Assembly (NCBI GenBank): GCA_050953005.1
Contig: JBMNLV010000012.1
Location: forward strand, 62,001 to 126,000
Source: UBA6115 sp050953005
Lineage (GTDB): Bacteria; Bacillota; Clostridia; Christensenellales; Aristaeellaceae
Direction of reading: 5' to 3'
DNA length: 64,000 nucleotides
The notes beneath the pieces were generated by a model that saw only the letters and a list, made by a program, of their open reading frames with translations, was not told where the DNA came from and made no database searches. The translations under genes and the position numbers were made by a program. Below, piece by piece: positions 42,973-51,947 of this stretch. Numbering within the stretch: the first letter of the stretch is position 1; each line of letters starts with the position of its first letter.

Positions 42973-43000
42973 ATTATACACACATCCCGGCAAATGGCAA
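42973..43000 (-). promoter_or_regulatory. Promoter of the nadD-yqeK/rsfS operon
   Basis: TTGCCA (minus strand, 42995-43000), a 16-base spacer and a perfect TATAAT (42973-42978) stand about 35 bases before the GTG start. Confidence 0.75.
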
Positions 43001-43059
43001 AGCCCGCCACGTTTTTCTATACTAAACGCGTACACCGGCAGGCTTGCGCGGATTGTTGC

Positions 43060-43254
43060 TCAGCTGCGGAACAGGTTCCTGCTTCTTGCGGCGGCCCGTG
43101 CCTGCCAGGCGCGGGTGCGCCGGCGGACAATGTCAGACGGCTTATCATGGCGGTACCGGCCGCTGCGGCCGCTGGGCAGACCGCTGGCAAGCACGACCCG
43201 CAGGCCGGTAGTGTGTTGGGGGATCTGTTTTATCTTGACGCTTTCGCGCTTCAT
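43060..43254 (-). CDS. Hypothetical small basic protein
   Basis: A possible 64-residue protein, very rich in Arg (SGRSGRYRHDKPSDIVRRRT, RAWQARAAARSRNLF). GGGAG lies about ten bases before the ATG and a TACAAT (43292-43297) could be its -10. I do not recognise it. A nucleic-acid-binding or ribosome-associated role would fit its charge. A chance frame is a real alternative. Confidence 0.4.
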   Translation of the reverse strand: MKRESVKIKQIPQHTTGLRVVLASGLPSGRSGRYRHDKPSDIVRRRTRAWQARAAARSRNLFRS

Positions 43255-43701
43255 TGTGTTCTCACTCCCTGGCGCCTGTCGCGCCAGCGCCATTGTAGCA
43301 CATCTGCAATTTGTTTTTGTAAAACAATTGTAACAAGCCCGCTAAATAACAATCTTCATGACAGAGAATAAGCATTGGCCAGGCCAGACCCCGGTAAATA
43401 ACCCGAACTTCCGCGTTTTACAGGCGTTCCGTCCTGTTTCATGGTAAACTGATGCCGGGGAAACCCCCGAAAAGCTTCCGGAACGGGAGAAAGAGCGCCC
43501 GGAAGCAAATCCCGACATGGTCACGCATCCCGCCTGCATGCGCTGTGTCCCTGCAGGATGAGGCTGCCGGTAGGCCGGGGCGGGGATCCGCCAAACCGGT
43601 AAGCGCCGCCGGCATGCAAGGAGTCCTGTATATGTTTCTTTTTTGTTTCCCGGCTGCGCGGCCGGTATCCGGCACTGTCATGCTAAGAGAGGAGACCCGG
43701 G
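43255..43701. other. Intergenic region before the two-component system
   Basis: No gene is supported. CTGGCGC/GCGCCAG (about 43269-43287) forms a short stem in front of the small basic gene. A frame at 43452-43727 has a protein-unlike composition and overlaps the kinase gene, so I reject it. I cannot place the kinase promoter with confidence. Confidence 0.4.
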
Positions 43702-44679
43702 ATGAAGCTGTTGCTGCTGGCCTGTGACCTGGTGATTACAGCCGTGTATGGCCTGCTTTGCTTCTACCTGTTTCCGGCAAGCCTGGACGGCATTATCATT
43801 GTTCTGCTGTTTTTTTTGGCCGTGCGGGTGATTGCCCTGTCATTTCATGACGCCTTTTCAGCGCTGAACCTGCTGCTGCTTCACCCCCTCAGGCACTACC
43901 AGCCATCGCTGTTGATCCTGATGTATCTGCTGTATACCGCTTTGTATTTCTTTTTATTCTTCAGGGAGCAAAAGCAGCAAACCCTGATCGCGGAAAATAC
44001 CCGCCTGCGTATTGAAACCCAGCAAGCCCGCCACACCCAGAGCCTGCAGGAACGGTACGAAAACCAGCTGGCCATCAATACCCAATACAAAGAGCGCCAG
44101 CGCATCGCCCAGGACATTCACGATGTGCTGGGGCATGCCATCACAGGTTCCATTTTTCAATTGGAGGCTGCCCGGCGGATCATGGAGCAAGAGCCCGAGG
44201 AAGCAGGGCGCATGGTATCCAGCGCCACGGATAACCTCAGGACGGGGATGGAACAAATCCGCAATGTGGTGCACCGCATGAAAGCCCAGGTGCCGGATTT
44301 GCACCGTCAGGAGATGGATTTGCTGGTGGAGCGCTTCCGCCGGGACAGCGGCATCCCCGCCCATTACCAGCTGCAGGGGGAGGCAGACCATATCACAGGG
44401 GATATGTGGGCTGTGCTGCACAGCAACCTGGCGGAAGCGCTGTCCAATGTGCTGCGCCACGCGCAGGCCACCCAGGTGGACATTTCCCTTCAGGTGCTGC
44501 CGGGTTTTGTGCGCCTTCAGGTACAGGACAACGGATATGGCGCCGTCTCCTTCAGCGAGGGCATGGGCTTCTCGGGAATGCGTGCCCGGGCCGGCGCCCT
44601 GGGGGGCAGCCTCATCATCAATGGGGAGAAGGGGATGAGCGTCATCACCCTCCTTCCCCGGAAAGGAGAGAGGGCATGA
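43702..44679 (+). CDS. Sensor histidine kinase (NarL/LiaS type)
   Basis: A 325-residue kinase with four N-terminal membrane helices within residues 5-88 and almost no external loops, the intramembrane-sensing layout. A linker coiled coil (EQKQQTLIAENTRLRIETQQ) leads to a HisKA_3 domain: RQRIAQDIHDVLGHAITG with H140 as the phosphorylation site. The ATPase part has NLAEALSNVLRHAQATQVDI (N box) and VQDNGYGAVS with GMGFSGMRARAGALGG (G boxes). GAGGAG precedes the ATG. It overlaps the response-regulator gene by ATGA. Short-loop kinases of this type often sense envelope stress or antibiotics and control ABC exporters, such as the one at 48589-51743. Confidence 0.93.
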   Translation: MKLLLLACDLVITAVYGLLCFYLFPASLDGIIIVLLFFLAVRVIALSFHDAFSALNLLLLHPLRHYQPSLLILMYLLYTALYFFLFFREQKQQTLIAENTRLRIETQQARHTQSLQERYENQLAINTQYKERQRIAQDIHDVLGHAITGSIFQLEAARRIMEQEPEEAGRMVSSATDNLRTGMEQIRNVVHRMKAQVPDLHRQEMDLLVERFRRDSGIPAHYQLQGEADHITGDMWAVLHSNLAEALSNVLRHAQATQVDISLQVLPGFVRLQVQDNGYGAVSFSEGMGFSGMRARAGALGGSLIINGEKGMSVITLLPRKGERA

Positions 44680-45281
44680 TTCGTGTTGCTATCGTGGATG
44701 ACGACGCTTTGATCCGGGAGTCCCTGCGCATTTTGCTGGATGGCCGGGAGGGCATCCGCGTGGTCGGGTTAGGGGCAAACGGCCTGGACGCCCTGCAGCT
44801 GTGCCGCCGGTGCGATGTGCTGCTGCTGGATTTGCGGATGCCGCATAAAAGCGGGCTGGAGGTGCTGACGGAGGCGCTTATGCACACGCGGGTCCTGGTG
44901 CTGACCACCTTTGATGAGGAGCAGGAGATGGTGCAAAGCCTGCAAATGGGTGCCCAGGGTTATTTGCTGAAATCCGCCACACCGGACAGCATTGTCCACG
45001 CCATTGTGGAAATCCACCGGGGAAACACGGTGTTTGACACCCAGGCCATGGAGGCCGTCCGGCGCAACCTGTACGCGAGCGGGCAAAAGCTGGCGGAGCT
45101 GAGCCAGCGGGAGGAGGACATTGTGTCCCTGGTAGCCCAGGGGCACAGCAACCGGCAGATCGCGGAAAAACTCTTTCTGTCCGAGGGCACGGTCAAAAAC
45201 CACATCACCGCCATCCTGCAAAAGAGCGGCCTGGAGCACCGTACCCAAATTGCTATCAGCAGACTGAAGGGGGAGCTGTGA
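44676..45281 (+). CDS. LuxR/NarL-type response regulator
   Basis: A 201-residue regulator. The receiver domain has the acidic pocket IVDDDAL (D8-D10), phospho-acceptor D52 in VLLLDLRMPHKSG, the Thr in VLVLTTFDEEQ and the Lys in GYLLKSATPD. The C-terminal GerE helix-turn-helix reads ELSQREEDIVSLVAQGHSNR followed by QIAEKLFLSEGTVKNHI. GAAAGGAGAGAGG precedes the ATG, which overlaps the kinase stop. It is the cognate partner of the kinase. The likely targets are the operons downstream; the inverted repeat at 48489-48518 is one candidate site. Confidence 0.95.
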   Translation: MIRVAIVDDDALIRESLRILLDGREGIRVVGLGANGLDALQLCRRCDVLLLDLRMPHKSGLEVLTEALMHTRVLVLTTFDEEQEMVQSLQMGAQGYLLKSATPDSIVHAIVEIHRGNTVFDTQAMEAVRRNLYASGQKLAELSQREEDIVSLVAQGHSNRQIAEKLFLSEGTVKNHITAILQKSGLEHRTQIAISRLKGEL

Positions 45282-45452
45282 AATAACAGGGAACACTGCC
45301 TTTGAAACCCTTAAGAACCCAAAATGAAGCCTCGCCTAATCAAGAGGCGGTTGTTCAGGCAAGAGCCTGCCCCGGCAGCCCGCTTGCCTGTTCTTTTGTG
45401 TTTGGCGCTGTTTTCCATATCTTTACCGCATTTTTCCCTCGCCTTTACCTTG

Positions 45453-45478
45453 AAAAAGGCGTTTTCAGCGCCTTTTTG
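45453..45478 (+). terminator. Intrinsic terminator after the two-component operon
   Basis: AAAAAGGCG (45453-45461) and CGCCTTTTT (45469-45477) pair over nine bases around a seven-base loop, ending in a T run. It lies 170 bases after the regulator stop. The rest of 45282-45627 has no gene; the last 150 bases are AT-rich and should contain the phosphatase promoter, which I cannot pin down. Confidence 0.8.
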
Positions 45479-45627
45479 CTTGCCGAATACGACTTAGCGA
45501 CAAAACGTGTAAAACACATTTTTCAAAAATTGTACATTGCCGCCGGAGTTGATTTTACATCCTTTTGGTATGGTGTTTTTGGATTCGATTGAATCAAACC
45601 GTACCGATAACGAAAGGAAAACAAACC

Positions 45628-47133
45628 ATGAAAAAACTGCTCTCCCTGCTCTTAGCCCTGGCCCTGTGCCTGACCCTGGCAGGCACCATTTCCGCCCAGG
45701 AAGCGATCAAGCCCGCCAAATATGTGTTCTTCTTCATTGGCGACGGCATGGGCGGCCCCCAGATCAGCGCCACCCAGTATTATCTGGGCACCAAAGAAAA
45801 CCCGGACGCAGCCGTCCCCACCCCTGCCCAGCTGTCCTTTACCACTTTCCAGAACGTTGGCATCATGACCACGTATGACGCCTCTTCCTTCTGCCCGGAC
45901 TCCGCCTCCACCGCCTCCAGCATGGCGGCCGGCCAGAAAACCCTGTCCGGGGTCATCAACTATGACGTGAACCTTGAAAAAACCTTCAAGCTGGTCACCG
46001 AATACGCCAAGGAAGCCGGGATGAAGATCGGCGTGCTCTCCTCCGTATCCCTGAACCATGCCACCCCCGCGGCTTTCTATGCCAAGGTTCCAAGCCGCAG
46101 CTCTTACTATGATATCGCCGTTCAGGGCATGACCGGCTCCATCCTGGACCTGCTGGCGGGCGGCGGCTTCAAGCAGCCGACCGGCAAAGCAAAGGACCAG
46201 AGAGACGTCTACGAAATCGCCAAGGAAAACGGCTTTACCTTCATTAACGACAACGAGGGCATCAGGGCGCTGAGCCCGGAATCCGGTGAGAGAGTGTTGG
46301 TCCACCTGCCCGATCTGGCTGGGGATGAAGCCATGAAGTACGAGATCGACCGCCGCCGCCTGGAAGCTGAGGGCGAAGACAGCATCAGCCTGGCCGAGCT
46401 CACCCAGTCCGCCATCAACTACCTGATGAACGACAATGGCTTCTTCATGATGGTAGAAGGCGGCAAGATCGACTGGTCCTGCCATGCCAACGACGCAACC
46501 ACCAGCATTTATGATGCTCTGGCTTTGTCTGACGCCGTGGCTGTCGCCAAGGAATTTGCCGAGAAGTATCCCGAGGATACCCTGATCGTGGTCACCGGCG
46601 ACCATGAGACCGGCGGCATGACCATCGGTTTTGCAACCACCTGGTACGAAACCCACTTCAACTACCTGGAAAACCAGAACATCTCTTATGAAGACTTTGA
46701 CAAGCTGGTAAAGGGGATGCGCGAAAACGCCACTCCCTTTGCCGACGCCCTCAAATCCATCGAAGAACACTTCGGCCTGGTGGCCCCCGACAGCGAGAGC
46801 GCTGCGAACGTCCAGCCCGGCCTGGTTTTGACCCAGCAGGAAATGGCAGCCCTGGAGGCCGCTTATGGCCTGAGCATGCTGCCGAAGTCACAGCGTGTGA
46901 TTGGCCAGCAGGAAGAGCTGCTCTACGGCGGCTATGAGCCCCTTACCATCGCCAGCAACCATATCCTCAACAACAAGGCCGGCATCGCCTACACCTCCTA
47001 CGCGCACACCGGGCTTCAGCTGCCGGTATACGCCAACGGCGTCAATGCCCATTTGTTCATGGGCAGCTACGACAATACCAACATCTTCGATAAGTTCATG
47101 GCGGCCATGGCGCTGACCCCTGATAACAATTAA
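45628..47133 (+). CDS. Secreted alkaline phosphatase
   Basis: A 501-residue enzyme with a signal peptide (KKLLSLLLALALCLTLAGTI, cleavage near ISAQ). The alkaline phosphatase core is complete: FFFIGDGMGGPQISATQ with metal ligand D39, CPDSASTASSMAAGQKT with nucleophile S92, VSLNHATPAAFYAKVPSRSS, MVEGGKIDWSCHANDA and VVTGDHETGGMTIGFAT with the second zinc-site Asp/His, and the last zinc His in SYAHTGLQLPVYANG. It releases phosphate from organic esters outside the cell. The start at 45628 follows AAAGGA. It would fit with the GDPD/Ugp genes in phosphate supply, but lies beside a two-component system of the NarL class and not PhoPR. Confidence 0.94.
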   Translation: MKKLLSLLLALALCLTLAGTISAQEAIKPAKYVFFFIGDGMGGPQISATQYYLGTKENPDAAVPTPAQLSFTTFQNVGIMTTYDASSFCPDSASTASSMAAGQKTLSGVINYDVNLEKTFKLVTEYAKEAGMKIGVLSSVSLNHATPAAFYAKVPSRSSYYDIAVQGMTGSILDLLAGGGFKQPTGKAKDQRDVYEIAKENGFTFINDNEGIRALSPESGERVLVHLPDLAGDEAMKYEIDRRRLEAEGEDSISLAELTQSAINYLMNDNGFFMMVEGGKIDWSCHANDATTSIYDALALSDAVAVAKEFAEKYPEDTLIVVTGDHETGGMTIGFATTWYETHFNYLENQNISYEDFDKLVKGMRENATPFADALKSIEEHFGLVAPDSESAANVQPGLVLTQQEMAALEAAYGLSMLPKSQRVIGQQEELLYGGYEPLTIASNHILNNKAGIAYTSYAHTGLQLPVYANGVNAHLFMGSYDNTNIFDKFMAAMALTPDNN

Positions 47134-47163
47134 CCCTCCCCTAAACACTTCCCTATTCAGCCG

Positions 47164-47192
47164 GCACCCCGTCCTTCCCCGGGACGGGGTGC
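47164..47192 (+). terminator. Hairpin after the alkaline phosphatase gene
   Basis: GCACCCCGTCC (47164-47174) and GGACGGGGTGC (47182-47192) are perfect complements around a short loop. Only TCAT follows, so it is a weak intrinsic terminator or an mRNA stabiliser. Confidence 0.6.
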
Positions 47193-47243
47193 TCATACTA
47201 GTTACACAATCGACCTGACGACAACTATGGAATAGGAGTATCA

Positions 47244-48434
47244 ATGAGCAAGCGCAGCAATTGGTTGTTCTGCATCATCATGGGTCTTTTGGCCTATGCC
47301 CTGACTTTTTTGCCGGACCCGGTGATCATGTCCTCAACTAAGATACCCCGGGAGCAGGTGATCATCCGCAGCGTGGACAATTCTATGTCAGACCCTATCG
47401 GTATTGTGCACATCGGGGTACAGCAGGCCCAGGTGGAGATATCCTCAGGCCCTCACAAAGGGAAGATCGTCCCCGCCTCCAACTACTTGAACGGCACCCT
47501 GGACAAAGACAAACTGTTCAAGGAAGGGGAGCGGGCCATCGCCATGATACATGAATCCTCCCTCAGCCTGTCCGCCACCCTGGTGGACCATGACCGCCGG
47601 GGCATGGAAGCCCTCCTGCTGGGGTTGTACGCCCTGCTGCTCGTGGTGTTTGCCGGGGTATCCGGGGTGGGCGCCCTGGTCAGCATGGTGGCCACGGCGG
47701 TAATCATCTGGAAGGTATACATTCCCCTGTTGATTTTGGGATATTCGCCGGTGTGGACGGCTTTGCTGCTGGTATTCGTGCTGACGGTGATGATCGATTT
47801 GCTGGTAGCAGGGCCCAACCGGATGGCGCTGTCCGCCATGATCGGTTCGGTGGGAGGCACCCTCGTGACCATCCTCCTGGCAGTGATTTTCATCCGCCTG
47901 TTCAAGCTGGACGGGGGCGGGCTTCCCTATATTGTCCCCCTGCTGTCCCAGTCCGGGATGACGTTTGACATGAACCAGTTGTTTTTGTCCACCGTATTCA
48001 TCGCCAACTCCGGCGCAGTGATGGATTTGGCAATGGACATCGCCGCTTCCTCCAGCGAAGTAAAACAGCACGCCCCGAACATCAGCCGGCTGGAACTGAT
48101 GAAAGCCGGGTTCAGCGTGGGGCGCACGGTCATTGGCACCATGACCACCACCCTGGTGCTGGCCTATGCCGGCAGCTATTTGTCCATGCTGATCTACTTC
48201 CAGGCCCAGGGAACCCCCCTGATCGACATCCTCAACTACCGCTTTGTCGCCAGCGAAATCATGATTACCCTGGTAGGCTGCTTCGGCCTGGTATCCGTGG
48301 CGCCCCTCACCGCCCTGGCAGCCAGCTGGCTGCTGACCAAAAAGCCTTCCGGCAAAGACACCGGAACTGACCTTCAGCCGGCCGCGCTGCCGGCGCGCAA
48401 TGAAACGATCGTAGATCCCCACCACGAGGCCTGA
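47244..48434 (+). CDS. YibE/F-like membrane protein
   Basis: A 396-residue protein with one N-terminal helix, a small extracytoplasmic beta domain (residues ~35-110, with QVEISSGPHKGKIVPASNYL) and about seven later helices. The pattern fits the YibE/F family: RRGMEALLLGLYALLLVVFA, GGTLVTILLAVIFIRLFKL, FIANSGAVMDLAMDIAASSS and FSVGRTVIGTMTTTLVLAYA. Members are widespread in Firmicutes; their function is not established. AGGAGT lies seven bases before the ATG. The gene stands between the phosphatase and an ABC exporter with gaps of 110 and 154 bases, so it may be its own unit. Confidence 0.85.
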   Translation: MSKRSNWLFCIIMGLLAYALTFLPDPVIMSSTKIPREQVIIRSVDNSMSDPIGIVHIGVQQAQVEISSGPHKGKIVPASNYLNGTLDKDKLFKEGERAIAMIHESSLSLSATLVDHDRRGMEALLLGLYALLLVVFAGVSGVGALVSMVATAVIIWKVYIPLLILGYSPVWTALLLVFVLTVMIDLLVAGPNRMALSAMIGSVGGTLVTILLAVIFIRLFKLDGGGLPYIVPLLSQSGMTFDMNQLFLSTVFIANSGAVMDLAMDIAASSSEVKQHAPNISRLELMKAGFSVGRTVIGTMTTTLVLAYAGSYLSMLIYFQAQGTPLIDILNYRFVASEIMITLVGCFGLVSVAPLTALAASWLLTKKPSGKDTGTDLQPAALPARNETIVDPHHEA

Positions 48435-48488
48435 AACCCCACGCAAAACGATACATAAAACATGGGATAAATAACATCCCGGCTCCCT

Positions 48489-48518
48489 GTCATGACTTTG
48501 GTCACCCCAAAGCATGAC
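48489..48518. promoter_or_regulatory. Operator-like inverted repeat before the ABC exporter
   Basis: GTCATGACTTTGG (48489-48501) and CCAAAGCATGAC (48507-48518) form an interrupted palindrome with one extra base. It directly precedes TTGACT (48523-48528), a possible -35, so a regulator bound here could control the exporter operon. The response regulator encoded at 44676 is a candidate. Confidence 0.5.
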
Positions 48519-48588
48519 TTTCTTGACTGCCCCTTCTCCTCTGCCTTTGATATCCTGTGGGTGAAATCCGAACAAAGGAGGAATCCGG

Positions 48589-49512
48589 ATGCTGCAAGCC
48601 AAAGACCTGATAAAACGTTACGACAAAACCCTGGCGGTATCTTCCATCAGCTTTTCAGTGAAGAAAGGTGAAATTTTCGGGCTGCTGGGGCCCAATGGCG
48701 CCGGGAAAAGCACCACCATCAACATCATCACGGGCTTAATCAAGAAAGACGGGGGCAAGGTGACCATCGACGGCCTGGACCTGGACAGGGAGCTGACCCG
48801 GTGCAAGCACAAGCTGGGCATTGTTCCCCAGGATCTGGCCATTTACAACGACCTGACAGCCGAGCAAAACGTGCGGTTCTTCGGCTCGCTGTATGGCCTG
48901 AGGGGCAAGCAGCTGGAGGAAAGCGTGCGGGAAACCCTGAAGCTGGTGGGCTTGCACGATCATCGCCGGCAGCGCGCCAAGACCTTTTCCGGGGGCATGA
49001 AGCGCAGGCTCAACATCGCCTGCGGCCTGGTGCACAAACCCCAGCTGCTGATTCTGGATGAGCCGACCGTAGGCATTGACCCCCAAAGCCGCAACCACAT
49101 CCTGGAATCCATTCTGGAGCTGAACCGCCAGGGGATGACCATCCTGTACACCACCCACTACATGGAGGAAGCCCAGCAGCTGTGCCAGCGCATCGCCATT
49201 ATGGACTCCGGGCAGATTGTGGCGCAGGGCAGCCTGGCGCAGTTAAAGTCCCTGGTGCAGGAGCATTGGTACATCACCATGTCCCTCAAGGGCACAGTGC
49301 CCCTGGAAGAGCTGCGCCTGGTTCCCGGCGTGGAGCAGATTGACATCCGGGAAAACAGCTACCGCTTTACCCTGAAAGACAAAAGGAACCAGCTGCGGGA
49401 CTTGCTGGATCTGCTTATCCACCACCAGGTGGAAATCACCGACATGGCCATTTCGGAGCCGGACCTTGAGGACATCTTCTTGACCCTCACCGGCAAGAGC
49501 CTCAGGGATTAG
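48589..49512 (+). CDS. ABC transporter ATP-binding protein (DrrA/CcmA type)
   Basis: A 307-residue ATPase. Walker A is GLLGPNGAGKSTT (residues 32-44), the Q-loop is IVPQDLAIYN, the signature motif is FSGGMKRRLNIACG, Walker B is LLILDEPTVGID and the switch His is in YTTHYMEEAQQ. The C-terminal ~90 residues (from about 215) form the extra domain seen in DrrA-like exporters. AAAGGAGGAATCCGG precedes the ATG. It is first in an operon with two ABC-2 permeases, together forming a complete exporter, most likely for an antibiotic, peptide or lipid-linked compound. Confidence 0.94.
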   Translation: MLQAKDLIKRYDKTLAVSSISFSVKKGEIFGLLGPNGAGKSTTINIITGLIKKDGGKVTIDGLDLDRELTRCKHKLGIVPQDLAIYNDLTAEQNVRFFGSLYGLRGKQLEESVRETLKLVGLHDHRRQRAKTFSGGMKRRLNIACGLVHKPQLLILDEPTVGIDPQSRNHILESILELNRQGMTILYTTHYMEEAQQLCQRIAIMDSGQIVAQGSLAQLKSLVQEHWYITMSLKGTVPLEELRLVPGVEQIDIRENSYRFTLKDKRNQLRDLLDLLIHHQVEITDMAISEPDLEDIFLTLTGKSLRD

Positions 49513-49519
49513 GGAGGCT

Positions 49520-50632
49520 ATGATGAGAGGATTGCAGTTTATTAAGAAAGAAATCCAGCATGCCTTTTCCAGCCCGGAATCCCTGATGCTGATGATCCTG
49601 TTTCCCTTTGCCCTCACCCTGGTGCTGGGTCTGGCATTCTCCGGCAGCTTCAGCCGGGTGATCAAGATGCCGGAAACACGCCTGCCCCTGGTGTCGCAAG
49701 GAGGTCTGCAGAGCAATCTGTATATCAGCCAGGCAGCCCAGGCTGGTCTGGTATTTGAACCGGCCACCCTGGAAGAAGCCAAACAGCAGCTTGAAGACAG
49801 GAAAGCCCCCGGTTATGTGACCCTGGATAACAACCGGGTGCAGTACCATGCCCGCAGCTTTGGAAACCTGGAAAGCCTGCTGCTGAGAACCTATTCCCGG
49901 ATTTTTGCCCAGCAGTCCAGCATGGCGGCCCTGGCAGTCAAGTCGGGCAGGCTGGACCTGGTTGCCCCCAGGGAAGGCAACTACATCACCTACGAAAGCA
50001 TTTCCCTGGACCGGGAACCCGATTCCTTCGGGTATTACGGCATCACCATGCTTACCATGATCATGATGTACGGCGCCAGCCAGGCCATGGGTCTCATGGG
50101 CCTGGAGCGCAAGCAACGGACGGACCTGCGCCTGAAGGCCTCACCCTTTCCCATATCCGGGGTTTATCTGGCAAAGTCCGGCATGTCCATCTTTACCCTG
50201 CTTGTTCAAGCCTTGATCCTGATGATCATGAACACCCTGGCTTTCGGGGTGGATTACCGCAGCATCCCCCTGGTGCTGGTGATGCTCATCCCCTTTGCCT
50301 TCTTCTGCAACGGCTTGGGCATCCTGTCCTATCAGGCCGCAGACAATGAGCGTTCCGCGAATGGTTTCCTGAACCTGCTGATTGTGGTGCTGGTGTTCCT
50401 GGGGGGCGGGTACATGCCCTTGAGCCAGTTTGGCGGCCTGATGGAGACGCTGGCAGACTTCTCCCCTGTAGGCATGATCAACCGGGGCTTGATCGACTAC
50501 ATCTACACCCATCAAACAGGAAGCATGCTCAGGGCCATGGTGTTTACCGGAAGCCTGGGGATACTGATGCTGCTGATCGCCTATGCGTTATACAAAAGAG
50601 AGGAGGGCAGCCGTCGTGTGGCAGGTGCTTAA
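49520..50632 (+). CDS. ABC-2 type permease, first subunit
   Basis: A 370-residue membrane protein with the ABC-2 layout: one N-terminal helix (LMLMILFPFALTLVLGLAF), an extracytoplasmic domain of ~140 residues (FEPATLEEAKQQLEDRKAPG) and five C-terminal helices (YYGITMLTMIMMYGASQAMG to GILMLLIAYALYK). AGGGAGG is four bases from the ATG. It overlaps the next gene by 17 bases. The two permeases are related in layout and should form a heterodimer with the ATPase. Confidence 0.9.
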   Translation: MMRGLQFIKKEIQHAFSSPESLMLMILFPFALTLVLGLAFSGSFSRVIKMPETRLPLVSQGGLQSNLYISQAAQAGLVFEPATLEEAKQQLEDRKAPGYVTLDNNRVQYHARSFGNLESLLLRTYSRIFAQQSSMAALAVKSGRLDLVAPREGNYITYESISLDREPDSFGYYGITMLTMIMMYGASQAMGLMGLERKQRTDLRLKASPFPISGVYLAKSGMSIFTLLVQALILMIMNTLAFGVDYRSIPLVLVMLIPFAFFCNGLGILSYQAADNERSANGFLNLLIVVLVFLGGGYMPLSQFGGLMETLADFSPVGMINRGLIDYIYTHQTGSMLRAMVFTGSLGILMLLIAYALYKREEGSRRVAGA

Positions 50633-51743
50633 AAACAACCTTCGTCAACTGCTTGCCAGCAAAGGCACACTGTTGGTCGCCCTGATCATGCCCGTGGCTT
50701 TGTTCGCTGTCAGCCTGGCCGCTTTTGGCACCGGGGACGGGATGTACAGCTGGAATGTGGCCCTGACAGACCGGGATCAAACGGCTCTGTCCAAAAACCT
50801 CCGCGAGGTTTTGTCCCAGGACACCAACCGTGTGGAAGCGCTGGAAGAAGAGGAGATTGATGAAGCGCTTAAAAGCGGCCGGATGGACCTGGCGGTGCTG
50901 GTGCCCGCCGGCTTTGAACAAAAGGTGTTGTCAGGGGAAGAACCGAGCCTTACCGTGCGCTCCCTGAAGGGCCAGGAGGTGGTGGGGACCATGTCCGTCG
51001 CCCTGAACCTGCATGTGGCTGACCTGCTACGTATCCGGGAAATTCAGGGCTTAACAGATGGCGAGGCCTTGTCGGACAGCTACCGGAAGCTTGCGCAGGA
51101 TGGCATGCAGTACCAGGAAGTGCCTGTGTCGGAGCATTCGGGCAGCGCAGGTATGCGCCAGGGAAGCGGCTTTCTGTTTTACGTCCTGTCCATCAGCATG
51201 CTCCAGGTAGCCTCCCTGATCCTAAAGGAAAAACACCTGGGCACCCTGTCCCGAATCCGCCAGGCGCCGGTGAAACGGCTGGATTACATCTTCTCCGTGT
51301 TCCTGGCCGGGGTGCTGATCCTGCTGGTAAACCTTCTGTCCCTGCATGTGCTGATCACCTGCGCTTTTGGCGTCTACACCACCCTGTCCATGTACATCCT
51401 GTGGTTTTACTATGGCCTGGTGTGGCTGTTCGTCGGCATTTTCCTGGCCCTGGCGGTAAACTCAAGCTCGGTGCATGGCAGCCTGATCCCCATTTTGACC
51501 GTCATCACCTCCATGCTGGGAGGCAGCTACTGGCCCATTTGGCTGATGCCCGATTTCATGCAGAAGATCGCGCGGATCACCCCCCAATACTGGGCGAACG
51601 ACGCCATGGATGTTTTGCAGCAGGGGCTAAGCCTGCTGGATATCCCGCATCACCTTCTGGCGCTGACAGGTTTTTCCGCCCTGTTCCTGTCCCTGGGCGT
51701 CTTCGCGCTGCGCCGCAGCCGGGCAAACCAGACCTTTGTATAG
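50616..51743 (+). CDS. ABC-2 type permease, second subunit
   Basis: A 375-residue partner of the preceding permease. I start at the GTG at 50616 because AGGAGG lies eight bases upstream within the end of the previous gene; an ATG 11 codons earlier has no site. It has the same plan: N-terminal helix (TLLVALIMPVALFAVSLAAF), external domain to about residue 185 (LEEEEIDEALKSGRMDLAVL) and a C-terminal six-helix region with GSYWPIWLMPDFMQKIARIT, the conserved ABC-2 signature. The operon ends at the hairpin at 51765-51805. Confidence 0.9.
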   Translation: MWQVLKNNLRQLLASKGTLLVALIMPVALFAVSLAAFGTGDGMYSWNVALTDRDQTALSKNLREVLSQDTNRVEALEEEEIDEALKSGRMDLAVLVPAGFEQKVLSGEEPSLTVRSLKGQEVVGTMSVALNLHVADLLRIREIQGLTDGEALSDSYRKLAQDGMQYQEVPVSEHSGSAGMRQGSGFLFYVLSISMLQVASLILKEKHLGTLSRIRQAPVKRLDYIFSVFLAGVLILLVNLLSLHVLITCAFGVYTTLSMYILWFYYGLVWLFVGIFLALAVNSSSVHGSLIPILTVITSMLGGSYWPIWLMPDFMQKIARITPQYWANDAMDVLQQGLSLLDIPHHLLALTGFSALFLSLGVFALRRSRANQTFV

Positions 51744-51764
51744 CGTTTTTATTGCAACATAAAG

Positions 51765-51805
51765 CAATTGCGCTGTGCGATCGGAAGGATGGCACAGCGC
51801 AATTG
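51765..51805 (+). terminator. Terminator hairpin after the ABC exporter
   Basis: CAATTGCGCTGTGC (51765-51778) and GCACAGCGCAATTG (51792-51805) pair over 14 bases without mismatch, 22 bases after the operon's last stop. Confidence 0.7.
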
Positions 51806-51876
51806 TATAGAAAGGCATGGGAGACGGCCTTGCATATTCATATAGAAACCTGACCCGTACCATCTCATCAAACGCC

Positions 51877-51910
51877 ATCGGGGCGCCTGCGATCACGCGG
51901 GCGCCCCGAT
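51877..51910 (-). terminator. Terminator hairpin of the ribosomal protein operon
   Basis: ATCGGGGCGCC (51877-51887) and GGCGCCCCGAT (51900-51910) pair over 11 bases, 38 bases after the rplQ stop on the minus strand. Confidence 0.65.
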
Positions 51911-51947
51911 ACAGCATAGTAAGGCAGCTATGTTGCTGAAGGCTTAA

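Noticed and set aside
43452..43727. 91-codon frame before the kinase
   Set aside because: It overlaps the kinase start, has no ribosome binding site and an irregular composition.
47445..48602. 385-codon minus-strand frame
   Set aside because: Antisense shadow of the YibE/F gene, His/Gln/Gly-rich, crossing two intergenic regions.
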